Counted from the first letter of the stretch, positions 22,864 to 32,912 are shown. The stretch: DNA of 33,538 nt from an uncultured Alphaproteobacteria bacterium (GCA_938083135.1 CALLKY010000078.1:1-33538), one strand, 5' to 3'. The notes: a model not told the origin generated them from the letters alone. A program made the numbers and translations.

Positions 22864-24197
22864 CTCCACATAAAATTCGGGCTGACAAGCAAAAGCGTCA
22901 ATGCCTGGCGCGGGCTTTCAGCGCCTGCGACGGCAAAACGGCTTTCTGGCGATAATTCTGCGCCAAATATCGCCTCTGCGAGGGCTTCAGGCGTCAGGCT
23001 GATCCGGGCGCGCTTGGCCGCGAAAATACTCCATTCCAAGCGACGCATGACAGCATCCGGGCTTGCCCAATCACTGGTTTGATCCGGATATCCAGCAGGC
23101 GACCCGGCCATTAACGGCGCTTGGCCGAACTGAGTTAGAGACGGCAAAGTCTGGCGCGCTTTCAATATCTCCGGCCCGAGTGCACGAACCGTCGCCGCCA
23201 TATGGTCCATCGGTTGACGGTATTTCGGCGCCATCCAGTCTGGTCGGCCCGCCGCAATCTCAATCAACGCCTGAGACATGCGTGCCAAATCACCGCCAGA
23301 TTCGCTATAGCGCCCGGCAATATGGGCGATTGCGGCGGCAGGTGGATCGTCCGCAATAAAGTGCCGCGCCAGTTTCTTGGCCAGGAAATGCGCAGTTTCT
23401 GGCCGTATCGCAAGGTCCCGCAGCGCCCGTTCACCCTCCGCCAGGCCATCGCCATAGCGAATGTTCAGGATGGTCTTTGGACCAGGGTCGTGCCGGTTTG
23501 CGGCAAATAGAAATGGTCGGCTGGCATCGCTCTGCTTCCGGCCTATCGGCACAGTCCAGCCCGTGATGAGCCGCGCCAGTTCAATGACATCGCGCTGGCT
23601 GTAACCACTGCCGACGCCAACCGTATGCAGCTCGAGAATCTCCCGGGCCAAGTTTTCGTTTAGGCCGCGCTTACGATCCCGGCCAGCCCGCGAGCTTGGA
23701 CCTACGGACAGTGCATTATCCAGGTAGATCAACATTGCGGGATGCTGCTCAACCGCGATCAACATATCGGCGAAGCGCCCAAGCACGTGGGGCCGGATCG
23801 CATCCGCAACGAAGCTAACCGCGAATGGCAGAACCCGTGGTTTACCCTTTGCAGAGACAGTAAAATGGTTAGCCCAGAACCACGTTAATCGCTCAACAAA
23901 CGGTGTTGCTGACAGAGCAGCAGCGGCGAATGCGCTGTCAAACTGGGTGCGACTGCTCTGTCGAATGCCTTTGAAAAGCGCGCGCAATGCAGCCTGTCGG
24001 GCAGGCTTATCTTCAATCGTGGCTGCCGTTCGCATCGCAACCAAAGCCCGTCGCAGTACATCTGGGTCAGCTTGGGGGATGCGAATTTGTGTTTGGTACC
24101 AAAGACCGCCAGCGGGGTCCGCCGCCAGCGCCTGCAACTCACCTGGATAAGCGCCAAGACCAAATCTATGCGCCGCAATCGACGGACTTATCGCCAT
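22860..24197 (-). CDS. DUF1800 family protein
   Basis: A 445-residue protein of the DUF1800 family. The N-terminal AAHRFGLGAYPGEL, the central LTWFWANHFTVSAKGK, the ENLAREILELHTVGVGSGY block (typical of the family, 180-200), ARLITGW and a C-terminal SPNFMWR are visible. No signal peptide is evident at its start, unlike its partner DUF1501 which has a Tat signal. The two genes overlap by ATGA, with DUF1800 first. In many bacteria these two families occur as neighbours; the shared function is unknown. Export by association with the partner is possible (inference). Confidence 0.91.
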   Translation of the reverse strand: MAISPSIAAHRFGLGAYPGELQALAADPAGGLWYQTQIRIPQADPDVLRRALVAMRTAATIEDKPARQAALRALFKGIRQSSRTQFDSAFAAAALSATPFVERLTWFWANHFTVSAKGKPRVLPFAVSFVADAIRPHVLGRFADMLIAVEQHPAMLIYLDNALSVGPSSRAGRDRKRGLNENLAREILELHTVGVGSGYSQRDVIELARLITGWTVPIGRKQSDASRPFLFAANRHDPGPKTILNIRYGDGLAEGERALRDLAIRPETAHFLAKKLARHFIADDPPAAAIAHIAGRYSESGGDLARMSQALIEIAAGRPDWMAPKYRQPMDHMAATVRALGPEILKARQTLPSLTQFGQAPLMAGSPAGYPDQTSDWASPDAVMRRLEWSIFAAKRARISLTPEALAEAIFGAELSPESRFAVAGAESPRQALTLLLVSPNFMWR

Positions 24198-24309
24198 TTC
24201 GAAACCATCTCCGCCAGGGTACTAAGCCATACACCTTAACCGCAATGCTTGTGGAAAACAGAGTCGCACCAATGCGTTGGCGGGTTTCCTAACGAAGCCT
24301 ATGGTGGTA

Positions 24310-24338
24310 TTGTTAACGAAATCCTAACAACAGAATAT
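24310..24338 (+). promoter_or_regulatory. Weak candidate sigma-70-like promoter
   Basis: TTGTTA (24310-24315) and GAATAT (24333-24338) are 17 nt apart in the divergent gap ahead of the alpha/beta hydrolase. The match to consensus is partial (4 of 6 and 3 of 6), so this is only a pointer. Confidence 0.25.
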
Positions 24339-24356
24339 GAACAGAATGAGGCGGTC

Positions 24357-25118
24357 TTGAGGCGTTTTCTCGTACTCCCATTCCTGGCGGCAATGCTTGC
24401 GCTCGCCATCATCGCGCAGGACGCACACGCTGCTGTCCAGCGGATTTCTACGTCCTTTCGCCATGAAGGGCGGACTGTGCGCGTTGAAATTTACCGCCCA
24501 ATTGGCTCACACGCCGTTCCAGGCGCGCTTGTTTTGCACGGCGCGTCAGGGCTGGGGCGCGGATGGTTCGTCTACCCATTCGCCAAAGCCATGGCGGAAC
24601 GGGGCATCGCAGCCGCCGTGGTCCATTACTATGACGGCCTTGGCAACCGAAAAGGCAAAGCCAGCCCGCGCATTTTCCAGACCAGGGAACGGATCGTCAA
24701 AAATGCGTTGAGTTTCCTGGCCAGCCGCAAAGATGTGCGCGCTGATTCACTTGGCGTCTATGGGATGTCGCTCGGTGGTTTCCACGCACTGGCACTTGGT
24801 GTTGCAGACAAACGCGTGCGGGCTGTTGTTAGCTTGGGCGGTGGACTTTCAGGCCATATTCCCAAAAGCGCCGTCATTAACTTGCCGCCGACGCTTATCG
24901 TGCATGGATCGAGGGACCGGGTCGTGCCGTTCAAGCGCGCGCTTGCCGTATCCAAAGCAATTGAAAAGGTGGGCGGACCTGTTGAGATGAAGATCTATAA
25001 AGGGGTCGGGCATTCGCTCTCCAGCAAGACCCACAAAGATGCGGTGAATACCATTGCCCGCTTTATGGCGAAGACTTTGCGCGCTAAGCGTATGGTGGCT
25101 GAAGCGCCCCGGCGCTAA
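24357..25118 (+). CDS. Exported alpha/beta hydrolase (dienelactone-hydrolase-like)
   Basis: A 253-residue alpha/beta hydrolase. From TTG 24357, MRRFLVLPFLAAMLALAIIA followed by QDAHA forms a clean signal peptide ending in AHA|AVQ, so it is periplasmic. The fold has an LHGASGLGRG oxyanion region, nucleophile S138 in GMSLGG, D187 in GSRDRVVP and H219 in GVGHSL. The open frame upstream to 24249 is not needed; GAGG lies 5 nt before the TTG. It is divergent from the DUF1800 gene. The substrate is unknown; dienelactone-hydrolase family members act on lactones and esters. Confidence 0.86.
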   Translation: MRRFLVLPFLAAMLALAIIAQDAHAAVQRISTSFRHEGRTVRVEIYRPIGSHAVPGALVLHGASGLGRGWFVYPFAKAMAERGIAAAVVHYYDGLGNRKGKASPRIFQTRERIVKNALSFLASRKDVRADSLGVYGMSLGGFHALALGVADKRVRAVVSLGGGLSGHIPKSAVINLPPTLIVHGSRDRVVPFKRALAVSKAIEKVGGPVEMKIYKGVGHSLSSKTHKDAVNTIARFMAKTLRAKRMVAEAPRR

Positions 25119-25183
25119 ACTGCCTCGCCCGACATGGAGTCGGGTTGGATCGTCATTACAGGGGCTGGATCAAACATACCGCC

Positions 25184-25618
25184 ATGTCCGATGCCAAGAA
25201 CACAAATGTGCCTGCTGATTTTCCGGCGGCCTTTGAGATCAGTGACCCCATTGATCCGCTGGAAACACTGACCGGTCCCTTTTATATGCGGACTGGGGGG
25301 CCAATTGGCGAAATCTATCTTCTGGCGGAAGCCAAGCATTGCAATACCGGCGGATCAATCCACGGCGGATTGCTGATGACCATGGCGGACATGGCGCTAT
25401 GCGCTGCGTGCCGCGATGGACTGGAAGGCGAGCGCGCCATTACGGTCTCCCTGAATTCAGAATTTCTCTCTGCCGGATTTGAAGGTGATTTCATTGTCGC
25501 CAAAGCGGAATTGACCCGGCGCGGCAGGTCTATGGCGTTCGCGCGCTGCCTGATTACCGCTGGCGAAAAGTCTATCCTTTCTGCAAGCGCCGTCACCAAA
25601 CGGGTGCCGCGCACATGA
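25184..25618 (+). CDS. PaaI-type hotdog thioesterase
   Basis: A 144-residue hotdog-fold protein of the PaaI/acyl-CoA thioesterase 13 family. The key segment is GGSIHGGLLMTMADMALCAA (residues 55-74), holding the HGG loop and the helix with the catalytic Asp. The C-terminal strands VSLNSEFLSAG and GRSMAFARCLI follow. ATG 25184 is chosen by the family N terminus, but a TTG at 25145 has a GGAG 5 nt upstream and would give 157 residues, so the start is uncertain. It likely hydrolyses a small acyl-CoA. It overlaps the following gene by ATGA. Confidence 0.87.
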   Translation: MSDAKNTNVPADFPAAFEISDPIDPLETLTGPFYMRTGGPIGEIYLLAEAKHCNTGGSIHGGLLMTMADMALCAACRDGLEGERAITVSLNSEFLSAGFEGDFIVAKAELTRRGRSMAFARCLITAGEKSILSASAVTKRVPRT

Positions 25619-26019
25619 TCCGGCTGGCTACCATATCCATTCTGGCAGTCCTGCTCGCCGCGCCGGCCAAAGCAGGCAGCTTGGATAATCCACAGATTGC
25701 GGATTATAGCGTTTGGTCCTCAAACCGTTGCTATAAGCCGCCACCGCCGCCTGTAAATATCGCAGACGCGCTGTCCTATAATTTGGCTGTAGACGCGTTC
25801 AATCGCTATTTCGCCCAAATGAAAACCTTCATGGAATGCGTCGGGTCCGAGGCTAATCAGGACTACGACGCCCTTCGCAAAGCCCTGGAAACCGGCCTAG
25901 CGCGCGCTCGAACGGAGGCCCTGACAGACCTGGAACAATCCCGCAGCGCCATTGAAGCCTATCGCGGCGCCTATGCTGGCCCAGCCTTGAACGCCGAAGC
26001 GCCCCCGCCGCGTCGATAG
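25615..26019 (+). CDS. Exported small protein of unknown function
   Basis: A 134-residue protein with a signal peptide ending in AKA at residue 20. The mature part begins GSLDNPQIADYSVW, has a Cys before a proline run (C39, CYKPPPPPV), a helix with the second Cys (C75, MECVGSEANQDYDALRKALE) and a charged, helix-prone C-terminal half. The two cysteines could form a disulfide. I do not recognise a family. It is coupled to the thioesterase gene by a 4-nt overlap. It is presumably periplasmic. Confidence 0.75.
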   Translation: MIRLATISILAVLLAAPAKAGSLDNPQIADYSVWSSNRCYKPPPPPVNIADALSYNLAVDAFNRYFAQMKTFMECVGSEANQDYDALRKALETGLARARTEALTDLEQSRSAIEAYRGAYAGPALNAEAPPPRR

Positions 26020-26111
26020 CATTGCAACTGCGCCAATTTCAGATGCTTGCATGGCCTTGCCAGTCATCGCACAATCGTTGCCTCTTATCCTGACGTTGCC
26101 CGGACATTTTC

Positions 26112-27062
26112 ATGCTTGAACAGCACGCGGCCAAGCTGGCCGATATTGACGCGATTACCAATGGTTTCGCTGAACTTGGTTATATCTGCTCCAAGTCTAT
26201 CGCCACCGCGATCTTCATCGCTGGCAATCTTGAGAAGCCAATCCTTGTAGAAGGCCCGGCTGGCGTCGGCAAAACTGAACTCGCGAATACCATGGCGGCG
26301 TTCATGGACCTGCCGATGATCCGCCTGCAATGCTACGAAGGCCTGGATGAAGCCAAGGCGCTGTATGAATGGCGCTACGCCAAACAGCTGCTCTACACCC
26401 AGATTTTGCGTGACAAGATCGGCGAAGTGCTTGGCGGTGCGGAAACACTGGCCGCATCTATGGACAAGCTGCACCAGCATTCAGACCTGTTCTTCTCCGA
26501 ACAATTCGTCGCCCCGCGCCCAATTTTACAGGCAATGCGCGAAGAAGGCGGATCTATTCTGCTCATCGATGAGATTGATAAAGCGGACCATGAATTCGAA
26601 GCATTCCTTCTGGAAGTCCTGTCTGAGTTCCAGGTCTCAATCCCAGAGCTTGGCACGATCAAGGCTAAGCAGAAGCCGTTCGTATTCCTGACCTCCAATA
26701 ACACCCGTGAGCTTTCGGACGCCCTGAAGCGTCGGTGTCTGCACCTCTATGTGCCTTTCCCAGAAGCCAAGCTCGAGCAGCAGATCCTGCGCGCTCGCGT
26801 ACCGGACCTGACCGACGCGCTAATGCAGCAACTGGTCGCTTTCGTCCAAGGTGTGCGCGAGCTGGATCTGAAGAAGCACCCGTCCGTCAGTGAAACGCTG
26901 GATTGGGCCAGGGCGCTGATGCTGCTGAATGCATCGGAGCTTGACGGCGATCTGGTCCGCCAAACGTTGAATGTCATCTTGAAGTTCGAAGAAGACATCA
27001 CGGTGGTAGACCGGCAGGCGCTAGAGCTTGTGCGCATGTCTGAAAAGGCTGTGAGGCGTTAG
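26112..27062 (+). CDS. MoxR/CoxD-like AAA+ ATPase
   Basis: A 316-residue AAA+ protein of the MoxR group. Walker A is GPAGVGKT (48-55), Walker B is ILLIDEID (149-156), and sensor 1 appears in FVFLTSNNTREL; an arginine finger region RRCLHLYVPFP follows. MoxR ATPases work as chaperones with a VWA partner to mature or assemble enzyme complexes. Here the partner (27066) begins 3 nt after the stop. The pair resembles CoxD/CoxE of carbon-monoxide dehydrogenase clusters, but no molybdenum hydroxylase genes are within the window. Confidence 0.93.
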   Translation: MLEQHAAKLADIDAITNGFAELGYICSKSIATAIFIAGNLEKPILVEGPAGVGKTELANTMAAFMDLPMIRLQCYEGLDEAKALYEWRYAKQLLYTQILRDKIGEVLGGAETLAASMDKLHQHSDLFFSEQFVAPRPILQAMREEGGSILLIDEIDKADHEFEAFLLEVLSEFQVSIPELGTIKAKQKPFVFLTSNNTRELSDALKRRCLHLYVPFPEAKLEQQILRARVPDLTDALMQQLVAFVQGVRELDLKKHPSVSETLDWARALMLLNASELDGDLVRQTLNVILKFEEDITVVDRQALELVRMSEKAVRR

Positions 27063-27065
27063 CCA

Positions 27066-28478
27066 ATGGATGGCGGGGCAGCACCTGGCGAGATAGATAA
27101 AACGATCGTCAACTTCATCCGCGTCGTCCGCGGCGCAGACGTTCGCGTTTCCGTCGCCGAGACGCTGGATGCAGTTGCCGTCGTGAATTTCGTTGGCTGG
27201 GAAGACCGGGAAATCCTGAAGCAGGGCCTCGGCCTGGCCGTCGCCAAGACGCCGGAAGAAAAAACCCGCTTCAACGCCTGTTTTGACGCATTCTTCGCCG
27301 CCGTCGCTGACAATGATGATCACGACGAGGATGAAGACCGCCCTGACGGCCCCGTTGAAACAGACGATAAGCTGGCACAAATGCTGCTGGACGCTGACCA
27401 AAGCGAATTGATGGTCGCGATGGAAGAAGCTGCGACAGAAGTTGGCATTGAAAACATCAAGTTCTTCACCCAACGCGGCCTCTATACCCAGCGTATTATG
27501 CGCCAGATGGGCCTTGAAGGCCTGGACGCCGCAATCCGCGAAGCCCAGGCTGGCGAAGGCTCCGGGCAAGGCCAAGGTCAGGGCGAAGGTGGCGATCCAT
27601 CCGGCCAAGGCGGCGGCGAAGCCGCTACGCTGGAGGCTGCGCGTGCACGGCTATTTGAAGCCACCCGTGATCTCGTTGAAAAGCGCCTGTCGCTCTATGG
27701 GTCTGAGACCAGCCGGGATTTGCGGGAAGGTCGTTTGCGCCGCTCCCGCCTTGGCAATCTGGATCGACGTGACCAGGAAGAAATGCGCCGCCTTGTTGCC
27801 AAAATCGCGAAACGGCTGGCTGCCCTGCACTCCCGCAAGCCCAAGCGCCGCAATCGCGGCACGCTTGATCTTCGCCGCACTATGCGCCGCAATTATGCCA
27901 ATGACGGCATCATGTTTGACCTGGAATGGAAGCGGAAAAAGATCGCCAAGCCAAAGGTGATGGCGATCTGTGATGTGTCGGGCTCCGTCGCTACGGTCGC
28001 GCGGTTCCTGCTGCAATTCCTGTATGCGCTGCATGACATTTTGAATGACGTCCGCAGCTTCGCCTTCTCCGGCAAGCTGATTGAAACAAGCGATTTCTTT
28101 AAGCGGCATGATGTCGATACCGCCGTCGATCACGTGATGAACGCCGTTGGTTATATGCCGACAGACTATGGCCACAGTTTCGAGAATTTCCGTGAGCTGG
28201 GCTTCTTGGATGACTTGGATAAGCGGACTACGGTGGTGATCCTGGGTGACGGGCGCACCAACAATACAGAGCCGCGCGCAGATATCCTGAAAGAAATCCA
28301 CGAACGTTCCAAGCGCATTCTCTGGCTGAACCCAGAACCGCCGCCGCTTTGGGGCACTGGCGATTCCGAAATTTTGCGCTATCGACCGTACTGCCATATG
28401 CACCGTGAGGTAAACACGTTGGCGCATCTAGAGCGCTTCGTGAACGAGCTTGTGCATGTGGTGAAAGCCTCATCCTGA
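27066..28478 (+). CDS. CoxE-like VWA domain protein
   Basis: A 470-residue CoxE-type partner of the MoxR ATPase. The N-terminal third is helical, with an acidic tract [10 protein letters not shown] (83-92). A glycine/glutamine-rich linker (about 163-184) follows, then a very basic region ([20 protein letters not shown], 255-274). The C-terminal von Willebrand A domain has a complete metal site: DVSGS (303-307), a Thr in MPTDYG and Asp in LGDGRTNN. The ATPase/VWA pair probably remodels a client protein in a metal-dependent way; the client is not identifiable from the window. Confidence 0.91.
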   Translation: MDGGAAPGEIDKTIVNFIRVVRGADVRVSVAETLDAVAVVNFVGWEDREILKQGLGLAVAKTPEEKTRFNACFDAFFAAVADNDDHDEDEDRPDGPVETDDKLAQMLLDADQSELMVAMEEAATEVGIENIKFFTQRGLYTQRIMRQMGLEGLDAAIREAQAGEGSGQGQGQGEGGDPSGQGGGEAATLEAARARLFEATRDLVEKRLSLYGSETSRDLREGRLRRSRLGNLDRRDQEEMRRLVAKIAKRLAALHSRKPKRRNRGTLDLRRTMRRNYANDGIMFDLEWKRKKIAKPKVMAICDVSGSVATVARFLLQFLYALHDILNDVRSFAFSGKLIETSDFFKRHDVDTAVDHVMNAVGYMPTDYGHSFENFRELGFLDDLDKRTTVVILGDGRTNNTEPRADILKEIHERSKRILWLNPEPPPLWGTGDSEILRYRPYCHMHREVNTLAHLERFVNELVHVVKASS

Positions 28479-28572
28479 TCTTGACGGCCTGCCGCACAGA
28501 TACCAAATAAGCTCTGATCTACGGCGCAGCTATTTCGGCGCGCCAAAACCAATTCTTGGAGAGGTTCGCCCG

Positions 28573-29451
28573 ATGGGCAGCAGCTACGGTCGCACATTCA
28601 TGCTTGTGGCAGCCATGACAGCGCTATTCGGTGCCCTTGGCTTCATGCTCGGCGGTGCAGGCGGGATGCTTTTGGCGCTCGGCATCGCCGCTGCGATGAA
28701 CCTTTTCGCATATTGGCGTTCCGACAAAATGGTCCTTCGGATGCATGGTGCGCATCCCGTCGACGCTGCATCCGCGCCACAACTCTATAAGATGGTTGAA
28801 AACTTGGCTCAGGCTGCTGATCTGCCAATGCCGAAGGTCTATGTGATCGAGAACCCGCAACCAAATGCCTTTGCGACAGGCCGCAACCCAGAAAACGCTG
28901 CCGTGGCGGCCACGACAGGCCTACTACAAACATTAAACCACGAGGAAACCGCCGGCGTGATGGCGCATGAGCTGGCGCACATTAAGAACCGTGACACGTT
29001 GCTGATGACCATTACCGCCACCTTGGCTGGTGCGATCTCAATGCTGGGTAATTTTGCACTGTTCTTTGGCGGGGGTCGTAACAATCCGCTCGGTATGGTT
29101 GGTGCGATTTTGATGATGATCCTGGCCCCCATGGCTGCCGCTGTTGTACAGATGGCGATTAGCCGAACGCGAGAATATGAGGCCGACAGGATTGGGTCTG
29201 AAATCTGCGGCAATCCGCTTTGGCTTGCATCCGCGCTGAACCGGCTGGACCAAGGGGCGCAGCGGATTGATAATCACGCCGCAGAGGCCAACCCGCAAAC
29301 CGCGCATATGTTCATCGTGAATCCGCTGCACAAACATGCCCGCGATGGCTTGTTCTCTACCCACCCCGCAATGGCGAACCGGATCGCCCGATTACAGGAT
29401 ATGGCGATGCAAATGGGCCTAACCACAACACGCCAAGGCCCCTGGGGTTGA
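28573..29451 (+). CDS. htpX: HtpX membrane zinc metalloprotease
   Basis: A 292-residue M48-family protease of the inner membrane that removes damaged membrane proteins. It has two N-terminal helices (10-25, 29-47), the zinc motif HELAH (132-136), two further hydrophobic segments (145-165, 173-197) and EYEADRIG (201-208) supplying the third ligand. GGAGAGG lies about 7 nt before ATG 28573. The 94-bp gap after the CoxE-like gene may hold its own promoter. The last codons overlap the start of the methyltransferase gene. Confidence 0.95.
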   Translation: MGSSYGRTFMLVAAMTALFGALGFMLGGAGGMLLALGIAAAMNLFAYWRSDKMVLRMHGAHPVDAASAPQLYKMVENLAQAADLPMPKVYVIENPQPNAFATGRNPENAAVAATTGLLQTLNHEETAGVMAHELAHIKNRDTLLMTITATLAGAISMLGNFALFFGGGRNNPLGMVGAILMMILAPMAAAVVQMAISRTREYEADRIGSEICGNPLWLASALNRLDQGAQRIDNHAAEANPQTAHMFIVNPLHKHARDGLFSTHPAMANRIARLQDMAMQMGLTTTRQGPWG

Positions 29452-30794
29452 ACGCCGCCAAGCCGAGCGGCAAGAAGGGCAAAGTTCAATCGAAGCCCCA
29501 GGTTCAAGGATCATCCCGCCGCGCAGCACTAAGCGTTCTGGATGCTGTGCTTGGCCGTCAAATACCGCTTGATCTGGCGTTTGAACGTGCTGTTAGCCAA
29601 CAAAAGCTGTCTGGCCCTGACCGTGGGTTTGCGCGCGCAATGGCGGCAACCGTGCTACGGCGGCTTGGCCAGATTGATGATGCGGTTGATCCGTTCCTGC
29701 GTCGCCCCTTGCCCAAGCGCGCGATTACACCTCGCAACATCCTCCGCCTTGGTGCAGCGCAGATATTGTTTCTGGAAACGCCTGCCCATGCTGCCGTTAG
29801 CGAAACGACGGACCTCGCATCCGGCAAGAACAAAACCTATCGGGGCCTGACGAACGCTGTCCTCCGCCGCATTGCGGAAGTAGGGCCGGAGCTTCTGGAA
29901 GACCAAAACGCCGCGCGCCTCAACACACCGGAATGGCTTTGGCAAAGCTGGCGGAAAAGCTATGGCAATGAAACGGCACTTGCCATTGCCGAAGCACATC
30001 AGCTTGAACCACCGCTCGATATATCCATGCTGCAAGGCGACCCCGCCGATTGGCCCGAAAAGCTTGAGGCAACACTGCTACCAACAGGCAGCCTTCGCCG
30101 CACGATCAGCGCCGCCGTGCCGGACTTGGCCGGATTTGCAGATGGTGTGTGGCAAGTGCAGGACGCCGCAGCCGCCCTGCCTGCGCGCATGTTAGGCGAT
30201 GTCGCGGGCAAGCGCGTTATTGACCTTTGCGCAGCGCCCGGCGGGAAGACCGCGCAGCTTGTGAGCGCTGGGGCAAATGTCATCGCCGTTGACGCCGGCG
30301 TAGAACGCATGCCGCGCGTCCATGAGAATCTGAAGCGATTAGGCCTAGAGGCGGAAACGGTCATTGCCGACGCGACCGAATGGCGGCCTGAAACGCCGGT
30401 CGATGCGATCCTGCTCGACGCCCCTTGTTCTTCCACGGGCACCATCCGCCGACGCCCAGATGTGCTTTGGTCGAAGCGGCCAAGGGACGTGATGAGCTTG
30501 GCCGAAATTCAGGCCGAATTGCTGCGCGCCGCGGCCGATATGCTGAAGCCCGGCGCAATGCTGGTCTATGCCTGTTGCTCACTGGAGGCAGAAGAAGGAC
30601 CGGAGCAGATCGTGACGTTCCTGGAAGACTGCCCAGAATTCGCCCGCGCACCTTTAGCACCCAGCGAGATTGCTGGCTTGCCAGACGGTGCCATCACCGC
30701 CGATGGTGATCTCCGCACCTTGCCCAGCATGTGGCCGGAGCATGGCGGCATGGATGGCTTTTTTGCTGCCCGCTTGATCAAGCAGATTCAATAG
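29448..30794 (+). CDS. rsmB: RsmB-like 16S rRNA m5C methyltransferase
   Basis: A 448-residue SAM-dependent RNA cytosine-5 methyltransferase. An N-terminal NusB-like RNA-binding domain (about 25-145) is followed by the SAM motif CAAPGGKT (261-268), DAPCSSTG with C327, and the nucleophile motif YACCSLE (C377), all typical of RsmB/Fmu. The start is TTG 29448, giving a TTGA overlap with the htpX stop, so translation is probably coupled. The C terminus overlaps the convergent ligase gene by 17 nt. A related RsmB-like enzyme with a different target site cannot be excluded. Confidence 0.9.
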   Translation: MNAAKPSGKKGKVQSKPQVQGSSRRAALSVLDAVLGRQIPLDLAFERAVSQQKLSGPDRGFARAMAATVLRRLGQIDDAVDPFLRRPLPKRAITPRNILRLGAAQILFLETPAHAAVSETTDLASGKNKTYRGLTNAVLRRIAEVGPELLEDQNAARLNTPEWLWQSWRKSYGNETALAIAEAHQLEPPLDISMLQGDPADWPEKLEATLLPTGSLRRTISAAVPDLAGFADGVWQVQDAAAALPARMLGDVAGKRVIDLCAAPGGKTAQLVSAGANVIAVDAGVERMPRVHENLKRLGLEAETVIADATEWRPETPVDAILLDAPCSSTGTIRRRPDVLWSKRPRDVMSLAEIQAELLRAAADMLKPGAMLVYACCSLEAEEGPEQIVTFLEDCPEFARAPLAPSEIAGLPDGAITADGDLRTLPSMWPEHGGMDGFFAARLIKQIQ

Positions 30795-32865
30795 CCGCCA
30801 TCGCCGCGATCGCCTTTGCTGCATCCGGCAATTCGTTGAACACGGCAGCACCCGCAGCAAGCGCCTGCTCCGCATAAGCCTGCTTTTTCGCCTCAACGTC
30901 TGGCTCACCATCAGATCGCAGGACCAGCGCGACATGGCCGCCACCTGCACCGCCTGCCGCCAATCCCGCACTGATCAGCGGACCTAAAATATCAACATGC
31001 TCATAGGTGAGCAGTCCCGGCACATTCATATGCATCACGAATGCATCCCATCCACCGCCAGCCAACGCCGCCTCAACCACCTTCACGCCGAAGCGCCCGT
31101 CTTCGCGCTGGAGGAGATTGCCCGGCACGTCAATCGGATTGGCCGCACTCGCCCCTGCCGGGAGAGCGATTTTGGCAAGTGCCGTCGTTGCAGTTTCACT
31201 GAGCGCACCGATTTCCAGCCCGGACCGGGCAAACGCATCCGCCGCCAGAACGCCCGCCCCGCCGCCATTTCCAAACAGCACAACACGCTTCGTTGGTGCA
31301 TGGTAACGCGGCTTGAACATCTGGCATGCGAGCAAGGCATCAATAAAGCCATCCAGCGTGTCAACGAGCGCAGCACCTGTCTGACGCGCAACGGCGTCCC
31401 ATACACGCCCGTCACTGGCAAGCGCACCTGTGTGAGAGCTTGCGGCGCGGGCACCGGCCTCTGTGCGCCCGCCGATCAGCAGGACGACCGGCTTACGGCC
31501 CTTTGCTTTGGCTAAGGCTTCAAACAGAGCCCGCCCGCCCGGCGCATCCTCCAAATAAAGGCCAATGACCTTTGTTTCAGGGTCATCCAGGAACCAAGGC
31601 AACAAGTCCGCAGGCCCCAAATCCGCGCAGTCACCCATGGTGATGAGGGAGCGGTATGCCACGCCACGCCGCTGCCCTCGCCGCAGGATGTCCATGCTAA
31701 GGCCGCCGCTTTGCGCCAATACGGTCACGCCACCCGCGCGGTTTGATGATCCGGCCATGAAGCTGAGCCCGCTTGCCGGGGCATAGGTGCCCAAACAGTT
31801 CGGCCCGAGCACACGCGCGCCACCCGCTTTACCTGTTGCCGCCAAACCGGCCCGCGCTTCAGCGGTATCAAACCCGCTTGCCATTACTTGAGCAAACTTC
31901 GTGGCCCCATTTGCCGCCGCCAACATATCTGGTGCAGCCTTTGGGCCGACGGCCATATAGGCATAGTCAACGGGCTCCGGCAGCGCTGTCAGGGACGGAT
32001 AGGCCTTAAGGCCTTCAATCGTCTCAGCGTTTGGGTGGATCGGGTAGATAGGCTTAGCGAAACCAAACGCCTTCAATTGCCGGATATATAGGTTTCCGTG
32101 GGCGATGTTATTCGCCGATGCGCCTGCCACCGCGACTGCGTTCGGTGCCAATAGCGCTGTTAGGTTCGGCGCAACGCGCGGCACCTCAGCGGGCGCTTGC
32201 TCAAGCCGCGCCCGCGCGTCGACCGCAACAGCGCCTTTGGTTGAGACAATCAGGGGATTTACGTCAAATTCTGCGATGGTTTCCGCGTGCTGCATTAGCA
32301 GCCCCTCCGGCCCACCGACCGCCATCATCACGTCAATCAATGCATCCCGATCAACGGGTGCTGCACCGCGATAACCGGATAACAGCCGCGCGCCTTTGAG
32401 GCCTGCCAGCATCGCATCTGCGTCCGACCGATCAATCGGGCAAATGCGGAAAGCGATATCGTCTAGAATCTCCACCAGTACGCCGCCGAACCCAGCCATC
32501 AGCACTGGGCCAAACCGCGCATGACGATAACCGCCAATAACCATCTCCACACCCGATGGCGCCATTTCCTCAACGAGATATGCCTCAGCCGCGGGCATGG
32601 TCTGAACGGCGGCTTCAACGGCTGCGGCGTCTTCAAGATGTAGCCGCACCCCTCCGACATCAGACTTGTGCGCGCCTTCAGCAGAGACCACCTTGACGGC
32701 AAACGGCGGGCTCAGGTCCGCTGCTGCGGATGCAAGGCTCGCCGCTGAGCAGGCAACGGCGGACTTTGGCGTCGCAACGCCAAAGCCCTCCAGCAATGCT
32801 TTTGCTTCAGGCTCAGAAAGGGCATGCTTGCCCGCCGCCAGTGCGCTTGCCAGATCACTCGCCAT
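30778..32865 (-). CDS. NDP-forming acyl-CoA ligase (ATP-grasp first)
   Basis: A 695-residue single-chain NDP-forming acyl-CoA synthetase, making acyl-CoA or recovering ATP from it. Domain order is ATP-grasp (about 15-225), CoA-binding Rossmann (about 235-330, with AGASANNIAHG) and succinyl-CoA-ligase-like (about 370-690). VLGPNCLG (352-359), QSGGLS (385-390) and the phospho-histidine site SSHTGA (H478) are present. This order places ATP-grasp at the N terminus, the reverse of PatZ/Pka-like proteins, but it is known in the family. ATG 32865 follows GCGGAG; the longer frame to 32922 lies within the divergent gap. Substrate unknown. Confidence 0.9.
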   Translation of the reverse strand: MASDLASALAAGKHALSEPEAKALLEGFGVATPKSAVACSAASLASAAADLSPPFAVKVVSAEGAHKSDVGGVRLHLEDAAAVEAAVQTMPAAEAYLVEEMAPSGVEMVIGGYRHARFGPVLMAGFGGVLVEILDDIAFRICPIDRSDADAMLAGLKGARLLSGYRGAAPVDRDALIDVMMAVGGPEGLLMQHAETIAEFDVNPLIVSTKGAVAVDARARLEQAPAEVPRVAPNLTALLAPNAVAVAGASANNIAHGNLYIRQLKAFGFAKPIYPIHPNAETIEGLKAYPSLTALPEPVDYAYMAVGPKAAPDMLAAANGATKFAQVMASGFDTAEARAGLAATGKAGGARVLGPNCLGTYAPASGLSFMAGSSNRAGGVTVLAQSGGLSMDILRRGQRRGVAYRSLITMGDCADLGPADLLPWFLDDPETKVIGLYLEDAPGGRALFEALAKAKGRKPVVLLIGGRTEAGARAASSHTGALASDGRVWDAVARQTGAALVDTLDGFIDALLACQMFKPRYHAPTKRVVLFGNGGGAGVLAADAFARSGLEIGALSETATTALAKIALPAGASAANPIDVPGNLLQREDGRFGVKVVEAALAGGGWDAFVMHMNVPGLLTYEHVDILGPLISAGLAAGGAGGGHVALVLRSDGEPDVEAKKQAYAEQALAAGAAVFNELPDAAKAIAAMAAIESA

Positions 32866-32912
32866 GTCTACTCCGCTGTTCCATGAGAACCGCAACGTTA
32901 GGGAAATTCTCC

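Noticed and set aside
27651-28427. 258-codon minus-strand open frame
   Set aside because: It lies wholly opposite the CoxE-like gene, which has clear VWA motifs; no motif is seen in the antisense product.
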